From: Geopsychrobacter sp.
GTDB taxonomy: Bacteria; Desulfobacterota; Desulfuromonadia; Desulfuromonadales; Geopsychrobacteraceae
Length of the DNA: 8,817 nucleotides
Assembly (NCBI GenBank): GCA_021647445.1
Contig: JAKIUS010000042.1
Location: 1 to 8,817, forward strand
Direction of reading: 5' to 3'
This document shows, piece by piece, positions 7,650 to 8,817 of this stretch. A model generated the notes under the pieces. It made no database searches, had not been told where the DNA came from, and was given only the letters and a program-made list of their open reading frames with translations. The position numbers were made by a program, and so were the translations under genes. Positions within the stretch are counted from its first letter, which is position 1, and each line of letters starts with the position of its first letter.

Positions 7650-8817
7650 ATGCCCAAAACGCTTTACTGGTACATCCTCAAAGAACTGCTCAAGCTGCTG
7701 CTGCTGTCGTGCATCGTGCTGGTGGTGGTCATCAGCGTGGCAGCGTCGATCAAGCCGTTGACCGAAGGGCTGCTGGGGCCGATTGCGTTGATGAAATTCG
7801 TGGCGTTTACCGCGCCAACGATGTTGACCTTCGCGCTGCCGTTTGCGGGAGCGTTCGCCAGCACGCTGGTGTTTTTACGCATGAGTAGCGACAACGAAAT
7901 CACGGCGTGCGTCGCCAGTGGGATGAGCTATGCGTCGATCCTGACGCCGGTGGCGGGGCTGGGATTGACGCTGACGATGATGTTGTTTTTTATGGGCAAC
8001 TTCATCATTCCCAGCTTTTACCGTGCTGCGGCCCAGACCGTCGAGGCGGACCTGATGACGGTGGTGGTCAGCCGGCTCAATGACAACCAGTCGTTTCGCA
8101 TGGGCGAGTTTGTGCTTTATGCGGATTCAGCCCAGTTCCACGATCCGCCTGTGTTTGAAAACGCTGCGGTTCAGCCCAGCCAATACATCGAGCTGCGAGG
8201 CGTAGCGATCGGCCAAACCAGCGATGGCGGACGCATGACCAGCGACGCCACCGCCCAGGCAGCCAACATTCTCGTCTATCAGGGCGAGCAGCAATCGTGG
8301 GTGACTTTGCGCATGCGAAATGCGATGTATTTCGATCCCTCCCGGGGCGAATTGATCTACCACGAGCTGTACGACATGCCCCCGGTCAAATTGCCTGGCC
8401 TGTTGCAAGACAAACCCCGCTTTCTGTCGTGGCTTCAATTACGCCAAATGAACCAACACCCCGAACGATTTGATCGGGTCAAGCAAGCCCAACAAGATCT
8501 GATCGACAGCCTCGCATTCGAAGCGTTGCAACAGCGTCTGGGCGAGGCTTTGTCCCAAGGCCAAGCGATCGCGCTGCGTGGCCCACGGGCAGGAGAAGTC
8601 TATACCCTTAGCGCGCCGTCTTGGCAGGCGACCCCGACGGGGCTGCATTTAAGCGCTCAGGGGGACACGCCGGTGCGGGTGGATTACCAGTCTTCCGCAG
8701 GCATCGGCCGACGCTTCGACGCCCAGCAGGCCCAGGTGCAAACGGTCAAAGGATTGTCCCCTGGCCAACCCGAGTTGGCGGTGCGGCTGGAACGGGGCAA
8801 AGTCCATCAAACCCCCG
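7650..8817 (+). CDS. LptF/LptG-family permease (YjgP/YjgQ), 3' end outside window
   Basis: The reading frame is open from the ATG at 7650 to the window edge (389 codons plus one base); the stop lies outside. LptF/LptG are inner-membrane subunits of the LptBFGC transporter that lifts lipopolysaccharide out of the inner membrane. Three membrane segments are visible at about 13-33, 45-75 and 96-120. The loop after the second carries the family's S-x-N-E-I-T-A-C-x-A-S-G-x-S signature (residues 80-93, E83). From about 122 onward the protein is soluble and would be the periplasmic domain; the C-terminal helices are not reached by residue 389, so the full protein is longer than a typical LptF/G of about 360-400 residues. 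TAA at 7635-7637 blocks an upstream start. No Shine-Dalgarno sequence precedes the ATG. GC3 of the first 80 or so codons is roughly 80%. LptF versus LptG cannot be decided. Confidence 0.82.
   Translation, partial: MPKTLYWYILKELLKLLLLSCIVLVVVISVAASIKPLTEGLLGPIALMKFVAFTAPTMLTFALPFAGAFASTLVFLRMSSDNEITACVASGMSYASILTPVAGLGLTLTMMLFFMGNFIIPSFYRAAAQTVEADLMTVVVSRLNDNQSFRMGEFVLYADSAQFHDPPVFENAAVQPSQYIELRGVAIGQTSDGGRMTSDATAQAANILVYQGEQQSWVTLRMRNAMYFDPSRGELIYHELYDMPPVKLPGLLQDKPRFLSWLQLRQMNQHPERFDRVKQAQQDLIDSLAFEALQQRLGEALSQGQAIALRGPRAGEVYTLSAPSWQATPTGLHLSAQGDTPVRVDYQSSAGIGRRFDAQQAQVQTVKGLSPGQPELAVRLERGKVHQTP

Noticed and set aside
7640..7888. 82-codon + strand frame overlapping the permease start
   Set aside because: The overlapping frame from 7650 gives clear LptF/LptG membrane helices and family signature; this alternative gives low-complexity Ala/Arg/Val-rich peptide typical of a GC-rich off-frame.
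8127..8648. Two antisense frames at the right end
   Set aside because: They are opposite the periplasmic domain of the permease, whose frame is continuously open; no domain or ribosome binding site supports them.

Overview
The window holds seven protein-coding genes, all on the + strand and tightly packed; the last runs off the right edge. Gene content and mid-GC coding style up to about position 7000 suggest a Gram-negative deltaproteobacterium of the Desulfuromonadales (Geobacter/Desulfuromonas/Pelobacter) type. This rests on the PDZ/radical-SAM/DUF512 protein, the DHH phosphoesterase style and the amidase-rph pairing. It is inferred from recalled protein flavour, not from a search.

Layout: (1) 169-1485, a PDZ + radical SAM + DUF512 protein. 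(2) 1522-4185, a CopA-type Cu+ P-type ATPase with three N-terminal metal-binding domains. (3) 4182-4664, a TIGR00725/LOG-like Rossmann protein. (4) 4657-5721, a DHH/DHHA1 phosphoesterase of the NrnA type. Genes 2-4 overlap by 4 and 8 bases, so they are very likely one translationally coupled operon, probably including gene 1. A 104-base gap then carries a good sigma70-like promoter. It is followed by (5) 5826-6884, an exported N-acetylmuramoyl-L-alanine amidase with a stalk domain; (6) 6884-7594, RNase PH, overlapping gene 5 by one base; and (7) 7650 to the window end, an LptF/LptG-family lipopolysaccharide-export permease missing its C-terminus.

Functionally the window is mostly housekeeping: copper efflux, nucleotide or short-RNA turnover, peptidoglycan cleavage, tRNA 3'-end maturation and envelope lipid export. 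No mobile element, CRISPR array, tRNA, rRNA or phage gene was recognised.

The most notable signal is a compositional step inside rph. Third-position GC rises from roughly 45% in the first 60 codons to about 80% in the last, and stays near 80% in the permease gene, which also lacks a Shine-Dalgarno sequence. The right-hand about 1.6 kb may therefore come from a different lineage, through recombination or a chimeric assembly joint. I did not find a convincing new biological system.
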